IMG/VR virus record: IMGVR_UViG_3300027712_000186
Coordinates: 1-20,814 of that record
Source of the DNA: a virus
Length of the DNA: 20,814 nucleotides
Strand: one strand, 5' to 3'
This document shows positions 19,793 to 20,814 of this stretch, piece after piece. Within the stretch, counting starts at the first letter, position 1. Each line of letters begins with the position of its first letter. The translations under genes were made by a program, and so were the position numbers. A model generated the notes under the pieces. That model searched no databases. It saw only the letters and a list, made by a program, of their open reading frames with translations, and was not told the DNA's origin.

Positions 19793-20814
19793 TGTTAATG
19801 CCATTCGCATTTCAGCAAGGTGCATCAGTCGCAGCGTGGACACCCGCATCGCTCGGAACATCTGTGCTTTATGGCTGGTACAAGGCGGAAGTCGGGACGG
19901 GCGTATCCACTGACGGTGCAAGCGTTGGGACGTGGTCTGACCAGTCTGGCAACGGTCGCACATTGACGCAGGCGACATCGGCAAATCAGGGCGTGTTTCG
20001 CACGGCGGCGAACGGTGTTAACGGGCTACCGGTGCTAGAGTTTGCAGCATCAAGTACAACTCCACAATTCTTTTCCGAGTCGAGCTTTCCAGCCGCGACG
20101 AATGGCTTCAGTTTTTACATTGTATCGAAAAACCCCGCCTACAACGCATCTGCGCAGTACACCGGCGCATTCCAAGTCAGCACAACAGCAACTGGGGGCG
20201 TCTGTCAATTTTGCAATCAACCCAGCAACATGTTACCGCAAGGGATCCGAGTCGGTGGTTCCGCTGACTTCGGGACAGCTGCGGTCTCGTCAAATTACGC
20301 GGTGACAAAAGTGTCTCGCGGTACTGGAATCAGCACGACTAAAACGAAAACAACCTATACACGGGCTGAAACCCAGACATTTACCACAAACAACCAGATC
20401 CAGCCTGGTTATTTTATTGGTCAGAATTATATCGGATCCGTTGGTGCCAAGATTGCTGAAGTCATCGTCTGCACGCGCGAACTGTCAGGCGGCGAGGAAG
20501 CAAGCCTAAACACATACCTACGAGCCCGCTACGCCTTCGATCTCGATCACGGCGTCGATCTACCCGTTACAGGTGCAGCACTCTGGCTCGACGGCAGCCG
20601 ATGGGACACCTTGTACGACGGTTCGGCCACGCCCGCACTCGTCACGGTTGACAGTGGAGCGATCCAGACAGCCAACGACCTTTCTGGCAACGGTCTTAAT
20701 GCAACTCAGACCACGCTTGGCAACCGACCCACCTACAGGACGCCTGTCAACGGCGTCAACGGCTTGTCAGCCATCCAGCACAGCAACACGGGATGGTATT
20801 TCACGACCGCATCG
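19792..20814 (+). CDS. Tandem lectin-like (LamG-type) adsorption protein, 3' end cut
   Basis: ATG 19792 shares its A with the upstream TAA; the frame is open to the window edge (341 codons). Two similar units are seen. The first starts LYGWYKAEVGTG, TWSDQSGNG, FRTAANGVNGLPVLEF and ends AEVIVCTRELSGGEEASLNTYL. The second starts ALWLDGSRWDTL, ANDLSGNGLNATQ, YRTPVNGVNGLSA. This W-x-D-x-SGNG-x-x-x-x-Q plan is typical of concanavalin-A-like/LamG domains of phage and environmental adhesins. It probably binds surface glycans of the host. The rest of the second unit lies outside the window. Confidence 0.8.
   Translation, partial: MLMPFAFQQGASVAAWTPASLGTSVLYGWYKAEVGTGVSTDGASVGTWSDQSGNGRTLTQATSANQGVFRTAANGVNGLPVLEFAASSTTPQFFSESSFPAATNGFSFYIVSKNPAYNASAQYTGAFQVSTTATGGVCQFCNQPSNMLPQGIRVGGSADFGTAAVSSNYAVTKVSRGTGISTTKTKTTYTRAETQTFTTNNQIQPGYFIGQNYIGSVGAKIAEVIVCTRELSGGEEASLNTYLRARYAFDLDHGVDLPVTGAALWLDGSRWDTLYDGSATPALVTVDSGAIQTANDLSGNGLNATQTTLGNRPTYRTPVNGVNGLSAIQHSNTGWYFTTAS

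Overview
This window is a contiguous stretch of a temperate, tailed double-stranded DNA phage (caudovirus with an HK97-type head). It runs from the integrase through immunity, replication, a long run of small accessory genes, DNA-modification candidates, packaging and head genes, into tail-fibre/adsorption genes. Both ends are cut: the integrase loses its C-terminal tip at base 1, and the last gene runs off base 20814. The host is not identified. A tRNA-Arg(CCG)-like attachment core, frequent GTG/TTG starts and GGAGG-type ribosome sites point to a bacterium; a planctomycete-like host is only a guess. The attachment core lies between the integrase and other phage genes and lacks an intact tRNA 5' half. 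This suggests attP of an unintegrated or circular genome rather than a prophage edge.

Layout. (1) 1-1310, minus strand: tyrosine integrase and attP. (2) 1308-3186: a divergent regulatory module. Two small ribbon-helix-helix-like (RHH) genes point left and share identical 33-bp tails. An Arc-like RHH gene, a 56-aa gene and a P22-Ant-N-like/KilAC antirepressor point right. Back-to-back sigma70-type promoters and a 28-bp inverted-repeat operator sit between them. This resembles the mnt/arc/ant (immI) module of phage P22, but here it runs directly into the replication gene. (3) 3188-5554: a PrimPol plus SF3 helicase (P4-alpha type), followed by a terminator. (4) 5611-5985: a probable replication origin. 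It has GGTAGGGG iterons, four of them at exact 12-bp steps, inverted copies on the far side, and an alternating purine-pyrimidine core. (5) 5987-8360: a strong promoter, three overlapping small genes, an ssDNA-binding protein with an SSB-like tail, and two small genes. (6) 8361-8737: a 377-bp non-coding, highly structured stretch containing a canonical T-arm-like hairpin, leading to a phage-encoded CsrA whose ribosome site matches the CsrA-binding consensus. (7) 8738-12435: a dense chain of genes, mostly overlapping by 1-4 nt or more: CsrA, a ParB-like protein, an AP2-domain protein, several unknowns including 25-aa and 39-aa products, DUF551-like, DUF3310-like and a RuvC-like resolvase. (8) 12489-14016: a ParB-domain protein overlapping a glycosyltransferase of the TET-associated (TAGT) type, candidates for modifying phage DNA. 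(9) 13991-18491: small and large terminase, portal, Mu-F-like head protein, prohead protease. (10) 18496-20814: a BppU-like protein, a collagen-poor repeat tail fibre, and a large protein with tandem lectin-like (LamG-type) units.

How it fits together. The RHH/antirepressor switch probably decides whether the antirepressor-primase operon is made. Primase-helicase would open the iteron origin, and SSB, the RuvC-like resolvase and the ParB-like proteins would support replication, recombination and packaging. CsrA could reprogramme host or phage translation. No major capsid, tail-tube, tape-measure or lysis gene lies in the window. The missing capsid gene directly after the protease is notable.
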